Shown here one piece after another: positions 1 through 8,322 of a DNA stretch of 64,000 nt. The position numbers were made by a program, and so were the translations under genes. Below the pieces are notes generated by a model. It did not search any database, was not told the DNA's origin, and was given only the letters and a program-made list of their open reading frames with translations. The stretch is from JBFMCT01 sp046565765 (GTDB lineage: Bacteria; Actinomycetota; Acidimicrobiia; Acidimicrobiales; AC-14): NCBI GenBank assembly GCA_046565765.1, contig JBKHXX010000057.1, positions 1 to 64,000 on the forward strand, written 5' to 3'. The number at the start of each line of letters is the position of its first letter. Position 1 is the first letter of the stretch.

Positions 1-758
1 CCGGCGCAGTCGCCCACGTTGTCGCCCACGTTGTCGGCGATGGTGGCCGGGTTGCGGGGGTCGTCCTCGGGGATGCCGGCCTCCACCTTGCCCACCAGGT
101 CGGCGCCCACGTCCGCCGCCTTGGTGAAGATGCCGCCGCCCACCCGCAGGAACAGGGCGAGCAGCGAGCCGCCGAAGCCGAAGCCGACCAGGATGGCGGA
201 GCTGGTGTTCTGGAACAGCAGGATGATCAGGGTGGCGCCGAGCAGGCCGAGGCCGACGGTGAACATACCGGCCACGCCGCCGGTGCGGAAGGCGACCTTC
301 AGGGCACCCGGCAGAGAACCGGCTCGGGCGGCGGCGGCGGTGCGCACGTTGCCTCGCACGGCCAGGCTCATGCCGATGAACCCGGTCAGGCCGGAGAGGA
401 GGCATCCGGCCACGAAGGCCAGCGTCCTGAACAGCCCCGACTCTGCGAAGGAGAGGGCCTCGCTGCCGTCCTCCCGCAGCACCGACGTCGACGTGAGGAA
501 GACCAGCACCACGAGTGGCACGAGGATGACGGCGATCGTCCTGAACTGCCGCCGGAGGTAGGCCATCGCGCCTTCCTGGATGGCGGCCGCGATCTCCTGC
601 ATCTTGGGCGTGCCCTGGTCGGCGGCCAGCACGCTCTTCATGAGCGTGAAGCCGACGGCGAGGGCGAGCAGGGCGGTGCCGGCCGAGAAGACCAGCCAGA
701 ACCACTCGGCCCCGCCCAGCTCGAACGCCTGGTAGCCGCCTTCAGCAGCGATGATCAT
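1..758 (-). CDS. hppA: Ion-pumping membrane pyrophosphatase, C-terminus off the window
   Basis: Integral membrane pyrophosphatase that couples hydrolysis of cytoplasmic PPi to H+ or Na+ export. About 252 N-terminal residues are present; the family is usually near 700. The first helix is followed by the conserved stretch around GTPKMQEIAAAIQEGA and AYLRRQF (residues about 35-65). The substrate-binding motifs DVGADLVGKVE and DNVGDNVGDC lie just inside the window edge (about 215-250). The residue that separates K+-dependent from K+-independent pumps is beyond the edge, so ion and K+ dependence cannot be called. The ATG overlaps the TGA of the upstream DtxR-type gene (ATGA), so the two are probably co-translated. 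An AGGAGG lies about 11 nt upstream. Confidence 0.95.
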   Translation of the reverse strand, partial: MIIAAEGGYQAFELGGAEWFWLVFSAGTALLALAVGFTLMKSVLAADQGTPKMQEIAAAIQEGAMAYLRRQFRTIAVILVPLVVLVFLTSTSVLREDGSEALSFAESGLFRTLAFVAGCLLSGLTGFIGMSLAVRGNVRTAAAARAGSLPGALKVAFRTGGVAGMFTVGLGLLGATLIILLFQNTSSAILVGFGFGGSLLALFLRVGGGIFTKAADVGADLVGKVEAGIPEDDPRNPATIADNVGDNVGDCA

Positions 759-1501
759 GCCGACTGTTCCCTCCTGAACGTCGCCCCGTCGTCGACGAGA
801 CGGCTGGTCGGGCTCTCCGTCGCCAGCCCCGGGGGCGTGGCGGCGGCAGCTTTCACGTAGATGGAGCGGGCGACCTTGTCGCCGAGGGTGCGGGCCTGGC
901 CGTCCACCCGGACGACGATGGGCCCGTCGAAGGGATGCTTCTCCAGCACCTCGACCCGCACGCCCGGGCGCACACCGAGGGTGTCGAGGAACTCCACGAC
1001 GGCCGGGTCGATCGAGCCCGGCACGGCCACCACCGCCACGTCGCCCGGCTCGAGGTCGTACAGGGGGGGCAGGGTGGGGATCTCCACCACCTCGGGGGCG
1101 GGGATGGGGAAGCCGTGGGGGCAGGACGTGGGCCGGTCGAGGGCGACGTACAGCCGGTCCTCCACCTCCTGGGGCAGCTCGTGCTCGAACGACCCGGCCA
1201 GGCGGTCGGCCTCGTTCCAGGCGTAGCCCAGCATGTCGGCCAGGAACCGCTCGACGATGCGGTGGCGGCGGATGGCGGCCACCGCCGCCCGCTGGCCCGC
1301 CGCCGTCAGCTCCACGCCCTTGTAGAGCTTGTGGTCGAGCAGGCCCCGCTCGGCCAGCCGCTTGACGGTCGCGGTGACCGTGCCGGGCGAGACCTTGAGC
1401 GACTCGGCGAGGGCGCCGGTGTGGGCTTCCCGCCCGTCGTGAGCCAGGCGGTAGATCGCCTTCAGGCTCTCGCGCTCGCCTTTCGTAAGCACCAGGTCCA
1501 T
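755..1501 (-). CDS. DtxR/IdeR-family metal-dependent transcriptional repressor
   Basis: 248-residue repressor expected to bind DNA when loaded with Fe2+ or Mn2+. Residues 1-70 form a winged helix-turn-helix (ALAESLKVSPGTVTATVKRL). Residues 71-140 are the dimerisation and metal-binding domain, with H80, E84 and E106-H107 at positions resembling DtxR ligands and the family signature CPHGFPIP. The C-terminal part (about 150-225) is an SH3/FeoA-like domain. The ATG at 1501 was chosen because homology begins there; the reading frame continues upstream without similarity. Its stop overlaps the start of hppA, an unusual partner for this family. It is divergent from the gene at 1580, with 78 bp between them. 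Confidence 0.9.
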   Translation of the reverse strand: MDLVLTKGERESLKAIYRLAHDGREAHTGALAESLKVSPGTVTATVKRLAERGLLDHKLYKGVELTAAGQRAAVAAIRRHRIVERFLADMLGYAWNEADRLAGSFEHELPQEVEDRLYVALDRPTSCPHGFPIPAPEVVEIPTLPPLYDLEPGDVAVVAVPGSIDPAVVEFLDTLGVRPGVRVEVLEKHPFDGPIVVRVDGQARTLGDKVARSIYVKAAAATPPGLATESPTSRLVDDGATFRREQSA

Positions 1502-1579
1502 GGTTTTGCGAGAGGATAACCGAGATTTTGGCGTCGTGAACGGACCGCCGGCAGGAGGTAGGGGCGCAATGTTCGTACA

Positions 1580-2143
1580 ATGCCGGACATCAGTACGCCC
1601 ACCGAAGTGCGGGCCGACTTCCCGGCTGAACCGGCGAGCGCGGGGCGGGCGCGCCGCTTCGTCGACGCCACCCTGCGCACGTGGCAGTGCGACGGCATGG
1701 TCGACGTGGCATCGCTGCTGGTCAGCGAGCTGGTGGCCAACTCGGTGCTGCACGCCGGCACCCCGCTGGCGGTCGTCATCAGCCTCTCCTCCCGGCGCCT
1801 GCGCATCGAGGTGCTGGACGGTGATCCCCGGACTCCCGCCCGCAAGCACTACTCCTCGATGAGCACCACCGGGAGAGGCCTGATGCTGGTGGAGCGGATG
1901 GCCGCCGACTGGGGAGTGCGGCCAACCACCTCGGGCAAGGGGGTGTGGTTCGAGCTCGACCAGACCTCCCCGGCCGAGGGAGGAGACGCGAACTGGACGG
2001 TTCCGGAGTTCGACCTCGACGCCATCGAGCCGCTCGACGGCCCCGATCCTGCCGACCTGAGCCCGCCTGGCGGTCGGCGCCCGGGGGGCGGCGGCCCCGG
2101 CGCCCGGTCGCGGGTCTGGGTGTTGGCCGGAGCGGCGACGTGA
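1580..2143 (+). CDS. Anti-sigma-factor-like ATP-binding protein (HATPase_c_2)
   Basis: 187-residue protein with a GHKL ATPase fold like RsbW/SpoIIAB serine kinases. The N box is SELVANSVLHAGT (about residues 49-61), the G1 box LDGDPRTP (about 78-85), and the G2 box TTGRGLMLVERMA (about 95-108). Such proteins bind sigma factors or phosphorylate STAS antagonists. The last 60 residues are a Pro/Gly-rich tail without recognisable domain. The stop overlaps the next gene's GTG (GTGA), implying coupling. An AGGAGGT sits near 1555, closer to an out-of-frame ATG at 1569, so initiation efficiency at 1580 is uncertain. The sigma factor at 2659 downstream is a candidate target, which is inference. Confidence 0.85.
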   Translation: MPDISTPTEVRADFPAEPASAGRARRFVDATLRTWQCDGMVDVASLLVSELVANSVLHAGTPLAVVISLSSRRLRIEVLDGDPRTPARKHYSSMSTTGRGLMLVERMAADWGVRPTTSGKGVWFELDQTSPAEGGDANWTVPEFDLDAIEPLDGPDPADLSPPGGRRPGGGGPGARSRVWVLAGAAT

Positions 2144-2616
2144 GCAGCGGGCAGGACGCGCCCGTACTCGTCGAGGTCCACATCGTCGGCATGCCGGTCG
2201 ATGCGTACCGGGAGGCGTCCGAGCATGGTGACGAGCTCATGCGGGAGTTCGCCCTGCTCCGGGAACAGGCCGAGGGCGACGGCCGGGCGGTACCCGTCCG
2301 CCTGCTGGCGCTGGCCGAGGAGCTGCGGACCCAGTTCGGCGGGTTCACCACCGCCCAGGAGGCCCAGCTCCAGGAGGCGCTCGCCGGCACGGGCGGCACC
2401 ATCGACCTCCACTACCGCGTGCCCGCCGACGTGAAGGACGCCTGCATCGCCCTGGCCGCCATGCTCGACGAGGCCGACGAGTACTGCCGCCAAGGGCGCG
2501 AGCTGCTCACCCTGGCCACGCCCCCACGGGCGCGCGCCTTCCGCAAGTGGTTCCTCGACCAGTTCGTGCGCCAGGTCGACGGGCTCGAGCCGACCCCGTG
2601 GCAGGAGCCGGCCTGA
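2140..2616 (+). CDS. Conserved protein of unknown function coupled to the anti-sigma ATPase
   Basis: 158-residue soluble protein beginning at a GTG that overlaps the preceding stop. The protein is largely alpha-helical by composition, with Glu/Gln/Leu-rich stretches, no signal peptide and no transmembrane segment. I do not recognise a named domain. The tight coupling to an RsbW-like ATPase suggests a role in the same signalling unit, perhaps as a regulator or partner. It ends 42 bp before the ECF sigma gene, so all three may be one transcript. Confidence 0.75.
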   Translation: MSSGQDAPVLVEVHIVGMPVDAYREASEHGDELMREFALLREQAEGDGRAVPVRLLALAEELRTQFGGFTTAQEAQLQEALAGTGGTIDLHYRVPADVKDACIALAAMLDEADEYCRQGRELLTLATPPRARAFRKWFLDQFVRQVDGLEPTPWQEPA

Positions 2617-2658
2617 ACGACCGGTCAACCCGACCGGCCCCTCGGGCGTTGAAGTGGC

Positions 2659-3159
2659 GTGGGCGCACTTGAGCGGGACCCCGACTTCGAGGCCCTCTTC
2701 GGGGACGCCTTCCCCCTCGCCCAGCGTGTCGCCTACCGCGTCGTGGGCGACCCCCACGCCGCCGAGGACATCGCCGCCGAGGCCTTCGCGCGCCTCTACG
2801 CCCGCTGGGACCGCCTGAAGGACGAGCCCGGGCGGGTCGGCTGGATCCTGCGGGTGACGGCCAACCTCGCCATCGACGCGGTCCGCCGCAAGAAGCCTCT
2901 CCCCGAGCTGCCCCGGGTGGTCGACACCGAGGAGACCACCGTCCTGCGGGTGGCGCTGGCGGCGGCACTCGACGCCCTTCCCAGCCGGCAGCGGTCGGTC
3001 GTGGTCCTCCGCTACCTCGCCGACTTCAGCGAGGACGACGTCGCCCGGGCCCTGGGCATCTCCGCCGGCACGGTGAAGGCGCACTGCCACAGGGCGACCC
3101 AGCGGCTCCGCCAGCAGCTTCCGCAGGAGGAGGTGGACGTTGCCCTCCACCGGCCCTGA
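2659..3159 (+). CDS. ECF sigma factor (SigE-like subfamily)
   Basis: 166-residue extracytoplasmic-function sigma-70 factor. Region 2 covers about residues 10-75 (AEDIAAEAFARLYARW and the region 2.4 helix RVTANLAIDAVRRK). Region 4 covers about 95-155, with PSRQRSVVVLRYLADFSEDDVARALGISAGTVKAH as the helix-turn-helix; the length is normal. The start is a GTG at 2659. The last 20 bp overlap the next gene, a membrane protein likely to be its anti-sigma factor or sensor. Promoter targets cannot be inferred. Confidence 0.92.
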   Translation: MGALERDPDFEALFGDAFPLAQRVAYRVVGDPHAAEDIAAEAFARLYARWDRLKDEPGRVGWILRVTANLAIDAVRRKKPLPELPRVVDTEETTVLRVALAAALDALPSRQRSVVVLRYLADFSEDDVARALGISAGTVKAHCHRATQRLRQQLPQEEVDVALHRP

Positions 3160-4114
3160 GCCGCTCCCCCGCCGGCGGAGCACACGCGAGCTCCTCGACC
3201 ACATCTACGCCGAGGGCGAGCGCCACCGCCGGCGCCGCCGCCGGTTGCAGGGCGCCGGGGCGCTCACCGGGATCGTGGCGCTGGCCGCCGGCGCGGCCGT
3301 GGCCGTGCGCCTGCCCGCCGGGAGCACGCCCCAATCTGTGGCGGCCCGGGGTGTCGCAGCCCCCGCGAGCCCCGGGTCGTCCACCTTCGCGCCGACCACC
3401 ACCGTGCAGCCTCTGGAGCTACCGCCCGAGCTGCAGATGACGACCGTGCCCACGGCCGTGCCGGCCGCCCTGCTGCCGACGCCCACCCCCACCCAGGGTA
3501 CGTCGACGACCCTCGCCCTCACACCGGCGGCGCCCGCCCCCGGGACCGACGTCCCCGCGTCGACCACCATCGCACCGGCGACCCGGTCCGCGGCCGCTCC
3601 GGGTGGCGGCGGGGGCGCCACCCTGAACGCCACGGGCGGCGACGAAGCCGGTGCCGCCTCGGGCGGTGGCGGTTCGGCGCCGGCCAGCTCCGAGTGCACC
3701 AACAGCTCGGAGGCGGCGTGCGGGCCGTTCCGGTGGGAGCCCGACCCGGGCCCCAACGCGCCGCTGGTCGTCACCGTCACCGCCACGCCTCGCTCCGACG
3801 ACCCTCGCACGTTCGACTTCGTCGTGGTCTACGAGGACCCCGACGCCACCATCCGCGAGGACTGCCGGATGGGTGACTTCGGCGACGGCGGCACCGTGGC
3901 CGCCACGAGCTGCGCCGTCCCCGCGTGCCTGGCCACCTACGGCCCCTGGAAGCCACCGGCCAAGGAGCCGGGCTACGCCGAGGCCCTCGCCAGCCACACC
4001 TTCCCGGGCCCGGGCACCTACACCGTGCGCTTCTCGGCCGCCTCGGGGGGGATGTGCGGGCACCCCTACGCCAGCACCGGCACGGGCTCGGCCAAGGTGG
4101 TCGTGCCCGGCTAA
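3140..4114 (+). CDS. Single-pass membrane protein, probable sensor or anti-sigma partner of the ECF factor
   Basis: 324 residues starting at TTG 3140 inside the sigma gene. The cytoplasmic N-terminus is short and very Arg-rich (about 1-38), followed by one transmembrane helix (about 39-58). A long Pro/Thr/Ala linker and a Gly-rich stretch lead to a C-terminal extracytoplasmic domain (about 185-324) with an Ig/PKD-like beta pattern and several Cys that could form disulphides. No zinc-finger anti-sigma motif is visible, so the anti-sigma role rests on position only. It ends 3 bp into the stop of the convergent permease gene. Confidence 0.8.
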   Translation: MPSTGPEPLPRRRSTRELLDHIYAEGERHRRRRRRLQGAGALTGIVALAAGAAVAVRLPAGSTPQSVAARGVAAPASPGSSTFAPTTTVQPLELPPELQMTTVPTAVPAALLPTPTPTQGTSTTLALTPAAPAPGTDVPASTTIAPATRSAAAPGGGGGATLNATGGDEAGAASGGGGSAPASSECTNSSEAACGPFRWEPDPGPNAPLVVTVTATPRSDDPRTFDFVVVYEDPDATIREDCRMGDFGDGGTVAATSCAVPACLATYGPWKPPAKEPGYAEALASHTFPGPGTYTVRFSAASGGMCGHPYASTGTGSAKVVVPG

Positions 4115-6012
4115 GTGGTCGGGGGGGCGGCCGCCGCCTCGCCCTCCGGCGCGCCCCCGTCCGCGTCCACGTGGTACGGCACCGACGTCACCACCACGCC
4201 CTTCCGGAACAGGAGCTTCCCCTTGAGGAAAAGGGCGCTCTGATTGTGGAGGACCTGCTCCCACCACTTGCCGACGACGAACTCCGGGATCACGACGGTG
4301 ATCGTGTCGTTGTCCCAGCGGGCGTCCAGCTCGTCGAGGAAGCGCTGGATCGGTTCGACCAGCTCCCGGTACGGGGAGGCCACGATCTCCAGGGGCACGT
4401 TCAGGTTGAACTGCTCCCACTGGCGCTCGATGGCCTCGCGGTCCTCGTCGTCGTAGGACACGTAGACGGCGGTGAGGTGCTCGGGGCGGAGGGAGCGGGC
4501 GTAGGCCAGGGCCTGGAGGACGCCCTTGTGGATGCGGCCGACGAGCACGACCACGGTGTGGTTCATCCGCACCGGCCGCACCTCGGACGGTTCGATGGTG
4601 AGGATGTTGGCCACCCGGTCGTAGTGCCGCCGGATGCCCAGGAACAGGGCGATGATGGCCGGGATCACCACGACCGGCAGCCACGCCCCGACGGTGAACT
4701 TGGAGACGGCCACGATCACCAGCACGATCCCCGTGGCCACCGCCCCGGCCCCGTTGATGAGGATGTTGCGCTTCCAGCCCGGCTCGCGCACCTTGCGGTG
4801 GCGCGCCACCATCCCGGTCTGGCTGATGGTGAAGGAGGTGAAGACTCCCACCGCGTAGAGGGGGATGAGGGCGGTGGTGATGCCACCGAAGGCGATCAGG
4901 AGGATGGCCGCCGCCACCGCGAGGAAGATCACCCCGTTGGAGAACACCAGCCGGTCGCCCCGGTTGGCGAACTGGCGGGGCAGGTAGCCGTCGCGGGAGA
5001 TGATCGACGACAGGCGCGGGAAGTCGGCGAAGGCGGTGTTGGCGGCCAGCACGAGGATGGCAGCGGTCGCGAACTGGAGGATGACGTAGACCGGCCCGCC
5101 CCCGTAGACGGCCCGCCCCATCTGGGAGATGACCGTCTCGTCGTGGCTGGGGTGGGGGCCCAGGTGGTGGGCGAGCACCGAGACGCCCACGAAGAGGGTG
5201 GCCAGGATGGCGCCCATGATGGTGAGGGTCGTGGCCGCGTTCCTGGCCCGCGGCTCGCGGAAGGCGGGCACGCCGTCGGCCAGCGCCTCGATGCCGGTCA
5301 GGGCGACGGCGCCCGACGAGAAGCCCCGCAGCAGCAGGAACAGGCTGAGGCTGCCGCCCGACACGGCTCCCTCGAACTCGTCGGGCGTGGGCGGGGGGAT
5401 CCTCTCCTGCGTCCCGAAGAACTCCTTGAACAGCCCGTAGGCCACCAGCAGGCTGATGCTGGCGATGTAGGTGTAGGTGGGAACGGCGAAGATCGTCCCC
5501 GACTCCTTGAGGCCCCGGAGGTTCAGCAGGGCGATGAGGGCGATCAGCGCGATCCCGAGGCCGACCCGGTGCTCCCGCAGGTCACGGAAGGCGGGCAGCG
5601 AGATGAGGGCGGCCACCCCGGCCGACACGGACACGGCCACGGTGAGGATGTAGTCGATGAGCAGGGAGGCGCCGGCCACCAGCGAGGGGTAACGGCCCAA
5701 GTTGTCCCGGCTGACCAGGTAGGCGCCGCCGCCGTTGGGGTAGGCGTGGATCGTCTGGCGGTACGACGCCACCACGATGGCGATCAGGACCGCCACCACG
5801 ATCGAGATCGGCACCAACCGGGACAGCCCCAAGGCCAGGCTCGAGCCGCCCAGGGCCACCACGAAGAGGATCTCCTCCGTGGCGTAGGCGGTGGACGAGA
5901 TGGCGTCGGAGGAGAACGTCGCCAAGGCCACCGACTTGGGCAGCTTCTGGCCGTGCTCTTCGGACCCGGCCAGGGGCCGACCGACGATCAGCCGCTTGAA
6001 CACCTGGTACAC
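4111..6012 (-). CDS. APC-superfamily permease, KimA-like potassium importer
   Basis: 633-residue transporter with about 12 transmembrane helices (residues about 20-470) and a soluble C-terminal Usp-like domain (about 480-633). The motifs LPKSVALATFSSDAISSTAYATEE and AYPNGGGAYLVSRDNLG match the KimA (YdaO) family of high-affinity K+ importers. In Firmicutes KimA is inhibited by c-di-AMP; that is family knowledge, not shown here. The GTG at 6012 was chosen where homology begins; no clear ribosome site is visible and an upstream start is possible. It is divergent from two trkA genes, the same arrangement as Rv2690c/ceoB/ceoC in M. tuberculosis, supporting a K+ role. Confidence 0.85.
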   Translation of the reverse strand: MYQVFKRLIVGRPLAGSEEHGQKLPKSVALATFSSDAISSTAYATEEILFVVALGGSSLALGLSRLVPISIVVAVLIAIVVASYRQTIHAYPNGGGAYLVSRDNLGRYPSLVAGASLLIDYILTVAVSVSAGVAALISLPAFRDLREHRVGLGIALIALIALLNLRGLKESGTIFAVPTYTYIASISLLVAYGLFKEFFGTQERIPPPTPDEFEGAVSGGSLSLFLLLRGFSSGAVALTGIEALADGVPAFREPRARNAATTLTIMGAILATLFVGVSVLAHHLGPHPSHDETVISQMGRAVYGGGPVYVILQFATAAILVLAANTAFADFPRLSSIISRDGYLPRQFANRGDRLVFSNGVIFLAVAAAILLIAFGGITTALIPLYAVGVFTSFTISQTGMVARHRKVREPGWKRNILINGAGAVATGIVLVIVAVSKFTVGAWLPVVVIPAIIALFLGIRRHYDRVANILTIEPSEVRPVRMNHTVVVLVGRIHKGVLQALAYARSLRPEHLTAVYVSYDDEDREAIERQWEQFNLNVPLEIVASPYRELVEPIQRFLDELDARWDNDTITVVIPEFVVGKWWEQVLHNQSALFLKGKLLFRKGVVVTSVPYHVDADGGAPEGEAAAAPPTT

Positions 6013-6133
6013 GGGGCAGCACCGTAGCGCCGCCGCCCGCCCCGCCTCCTCGGGTCGCGCCTCCCGTCCGGCCGGGCGGGCGAACGCGGTGGCGGGTTTG
6101 CACACGGCCGCCCGGGCGTGTTCGCGTAGCGCC

Positions 6134-6802
6134 GTGCACGTGGTCGTCGTGGGGTGCGGTCGGGTCGGTTCGGAGCTGGCGTCGGGGCTAGACGCCGGCG
6201 GTCACACGGTGGCGGTCATCGACAAGAGCTCGAGCGCCTTCCGACGGCTGCCGGAGAGCTTCGGGGGGCACACCGTGCGGGGGTTCGGGTTCGACCGCCA
6301 CCATCTGGAGCAGGCCGGGATCCAGGAGGCGCAGGCGTTCGCCGCCGTCACCAACGGGGACAACACCAACATCCTGTCGGCCCGCATCGCCCGGGAGACC
6401 TACGAGGTGCCCCAGGTCGTGGCCCGGATCTACGACCCCAAGCGGGCCGCCATCTACCAGCGCCTGGGCATCCCTACCGTGGCTGCGGTGGCATGGACGA
6501 CCGACCAGGTCATGCGGCGGATGTTCCCCGACCAAGCGGTGCGGGAGTGGTCCGACCCCAGCAGCCGGGTGACGATGATCGAGCGGGCCCTGCCCGAGGA
6601 GTGGGCGGGGCGCAAGCTGGGCGAGCTGGACGAGGGTGACAAGTTCCGCCTGGTCGCCCTGACCCGCCGGGGCGAGGGCCGCCTGGCCGTGCCGGGGCTG
6701 GTGGGGCAGGAGGGCGACGTCCTCCACCTGATCGCCCGGGTCGACGTCCTCGAGGAGCTGGAGAGCCGGCTGCACAACCCCAGCGAGGCGTCGCGGCGGT
6801 GA
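6134..6802 (+). CDS. trkA: TrkA-family K+ uptake regulatory protein (CeoB-like)
   Basis: 222-residue RCK protein. The N-terminal Rossmann fold starts VVVGCGRVGSELASGL, a GxGxxG-type NAD(H)-binding loop, with an acidic residue at the end of strand 2 (VIDKSS). The RCK_C domain covers about residues 140-215. These proteins gate membrane K+ transporters in response to nucleotides. The start is GTG 6134; the 121-bp gap to the divergent permease must hold both promoters. The stop overlaps the next gene's GTG. Confidence 0.92.
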   Translation: MHVVVVGCGRVGSELASGLDAGGHTVAVIDKSSSAFRRLPESFGGHTVRGFGFDRHHLEQAGIQEAQAFAAVTNGDNTNILSARIARETYEVPQVVARIYDPKRAAIYQRLGIPTVAAVAWTTDQVMRRMFPDQAVREWSDPSSRVTMIERALPEEWAGRKLGELDEGDKFRLVALTRRGEGRLAVPGLVGQEGDVLHLIARVDVLEELESRLHNPSEASRR

Positions 6803-7473
6803 GGGTCGCCATCGCCGGCGCCGGCAACGTGGGCACCTACATCGCCGCCGACCTCCACGACGGCGGCCACCAGGTCCTCCTCATCGAGCAGGACCCCGAC
6901 GCGGTGGCCCGGGTCCGGACCTCGCTCACGGGGGTCGCCGTGGCCGAGGCCGACGCCTGCGAGGTCACGTCCCTCCAGGCCCTCCAGCTCGAGACCTACG
7001 ACGTGGTGGTGAGCGCCACCGGCGACGACGAGGACAACCTGGTCATCTCCCTGCTGGCCAAGCAGGAGTTCGCCGTGCCCCGGGTGGTGGCCCGGGTCAA
7101 CCACCCCCAGAACGAGTGGCTGTTCAACGAGTCGTGGGGCGTCGACATCTCGGTCTCCACGCCCCACCTGCTGACCGCGCTGGTCGAGGAGGCGGTGGCA
7201 GTCGGGTCGCTGGTGCGGCTCATGCAGTTCGGGGACACGCAGCTGGTGGAGGTCACCCTGGCCGAGGGCTCACCGGCGGTGGGCATGGCCATCAGCGAGC
7301 TGGGCGTTCCCCGCGACGCCACGATCGTGGCCGTCATCCGGGGCGACCGCCACGTGGTCGTGCCCCGCGGCGAGACGATCATGGAGCTCGGCGACGAGGT
7401 CCTCGTGCTGGTGACCGTCGAGTCCCAGGAGTCGGTGAAGGCTCTCCTAATCGGCCAGCCCCCGGCCGGCTGA
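6799..7473 (+). CDS. trkA: Second TrkA-family K+ uptake regulatory protein (CeoC-like)
   Basis: 224-residue RCK protein with an N-terminal NAD-binding fold (AGAGNVGTYIAADL, then LIEQD at the end of strand 2) and a C-terminal RCK_C domain (about 140-220). It overlaps the previous gene by GTGA, so the two are made together and probably assemble as a hetero-oligomeric gating ring. Paired trkA genes next to an APC permease are conserved in mycobacteria. It ends 28 bp from the convergent OB-fold gene; a weak AGGCG/CGCCT hairpin spans that junction. Confidence 0.92.
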   Translation: MRVAIAGAGNVGTYIAADLHDGGHQVLLIEQDPDAVARVRTSLTGVAVAEADACEVTSLQALQLETYDVVVSATGDDEDNLVISLLAKQEFAVPRVVARVNHPQNEWLFNESWGVDISVSTPHLLTALVEEAVAVGSLVRLMQFGDTQLVEVTLAEGSPAVGMAISELGVPRDATIVAVIRGDRHVVVPRGETIMELGDEVLVLVTVESQESVKALLIGQPPAG

Positions 7474-7501
7474 GCCAAGCTCCGCTGGCGAGGCGAAACG
7501 C

Positions 7502-7861
7502 CTACAGCAGCTCGTAGCGGGGGTTGTAGTACAGGAGGCGGCCGCCGGGCCCGATGGGGGCGCCCCGCCCATTGACGATGAGGCGCTTGCCGGGGGCGAT
7601 GCCGGCGATGCGGCGGCGGCCGGTCCACACCGCCACGACCGACCCGGTGCCGTCGCTGATCGTGGCTTCGAGCGATGGAGACCCGGCCCGGGGGACGATG
7701 CGCAGCCCGCTGATCTCTCCCACCAGGCTGACCTCCTGGCGGGGCTCGGCGGAGCCGATCGAGGAGCACTGGGAGTGGCCGGCGCAGAACTCCCTCAGCT
7801 TGTCGCTGTCGAGGTCCGCCATCGGGGCGGTGAGCTTGCGCAGCTTCTGCTTCAGCGACAC
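7502..7861 (-). CDS. OB-fold nucleic-acid-binding protein (Rv2694c-like)
   Basis: 119-residue protein whose central and C-terminal part (about 40-119) is an OB-fold of the tRNA/helicase type, with EVSLVGEISGLRI, TISDGTGSVVAVWTGRR and KRLIVNGRG as strands. It probably binds single-stranded nucleic acid; the precise role is unknown. The GTG at 7861 is supported by a GGGAGG 5 nt upstream; an ATG at 7906 would add 15 residues inside the preceding gene. It is the last gene of a three-gene operon with an RsbW-like kinase and a STAS antagonist. Its presence beside the trkA pair matches the mycobacterial order. Confidence 0.82.
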   Translation of the reverse strand: MSLKQKLRKLTAPMADLDSDKLREFCAGHSQCSSIGSAEPRQEVSLVGEISGLRIVPRAGSPSLEATISDGTGSVVAVWTGRRRIAGIAPGKRLIVNGRGAPIGPGGRLLYYNPRYELL

Positions 7862-7875
7862 GGAGCCTCCCTGCG

Positions 7876-8316
7876 CTACCGCGCTCGCCCGTTGGTCGAG
7901 TGCCACATGGCCAGGTTCACCTGGGTGCCGTCGGCCGAGGAGCTGATCACGACTTCGTCAACAAGGGCGCGGATGAGGGGAATTCCCAGGCCCCGCTCGA
8001 ACTTGAGGCGGTCGGGGTCGGTGGGCGGCGGGTGGTCGGGCAGGGTGGAGGGATCGAAGCCCGGCCCCCGGTCCTCGATGCTGACCCGCAGGCCGCGGTC
8101 GTCGGACCAGCACTTGAGCACGACCTTCTCGTCGGTGTCGATCGCACCGTGGGCCTCGATGGCGTTCGTGCACGCCTCCGACACCGCGATCTTGAGGTCG
8201 TCGACCTGATCGTCGCTCAGCACCGCATCGGTGGAGGCCATGGCCGAGACCACGAGGCGGGCCAGTGCGACGAACTCGGGCCGAGCGGGGATCTCCAGCT
8301 CGACGACCTCGCTCAA
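7876..8316 (-). CDS. RsbW-like anti-sigma factor / serine kinase
   Basis: 146-residue GHKL-fold kinase. The N box is DDLKIAVSEACTNAIEAH (about residues 40-57), G1 is IEDRGPGFDP (about 80-89), and G2 is FERGLGIPLIRALVDEV (about 106-122). It is expected to phosphorylate the STAS protein encoded 6 bp upstream and to hold a sigma factor inactive. The start is a TTG at 8316 and no good ribosome site is visible, consistent with coupling to the upstream gene. The cognate sigma factor is not adjacent; the group 2 factor at 17602 is one possibility in this window. Confidence 0.9.
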   Translation of the reverse strand: MSEVVELEIPARPEFVALARLVVSAMASTDAVLSDDQVDDLKIAVSEACTNAIEAHGAIDTDEKVVLKCWSDDRGLRVSIEDRGPGFDPSTLPDHPPPTDPDRLKFERGLGIPLIRALVDEVVISSSADGTQVNLAMWHSTNGRAR

Positions 8317-8322
8317 CGGGAG

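Noticed and set aside
1502..1579. DtxR/IdeR operator in the dtxR-ATPase divergent region
   Set aside because: No TTAGG-N9-CCTAA-like symmetry could be found.
3925..6027. Long open frame of about 700 codons on the + strand opposite the KimA-like permease
   Set aside because: It is a mirror of GC-rich codon use on the other strand: low-complexity His/Asp/Gly/Arg composition, no motifs, while the minus-strand product is a clear transporter.
6013..6133. c-di-AMP (ydaO-type) riboswitch upstream of the KimA-like gene
   Set aside because: Only 121 bp separate divergent genes and I see none of the conserved ydaO core sequence.
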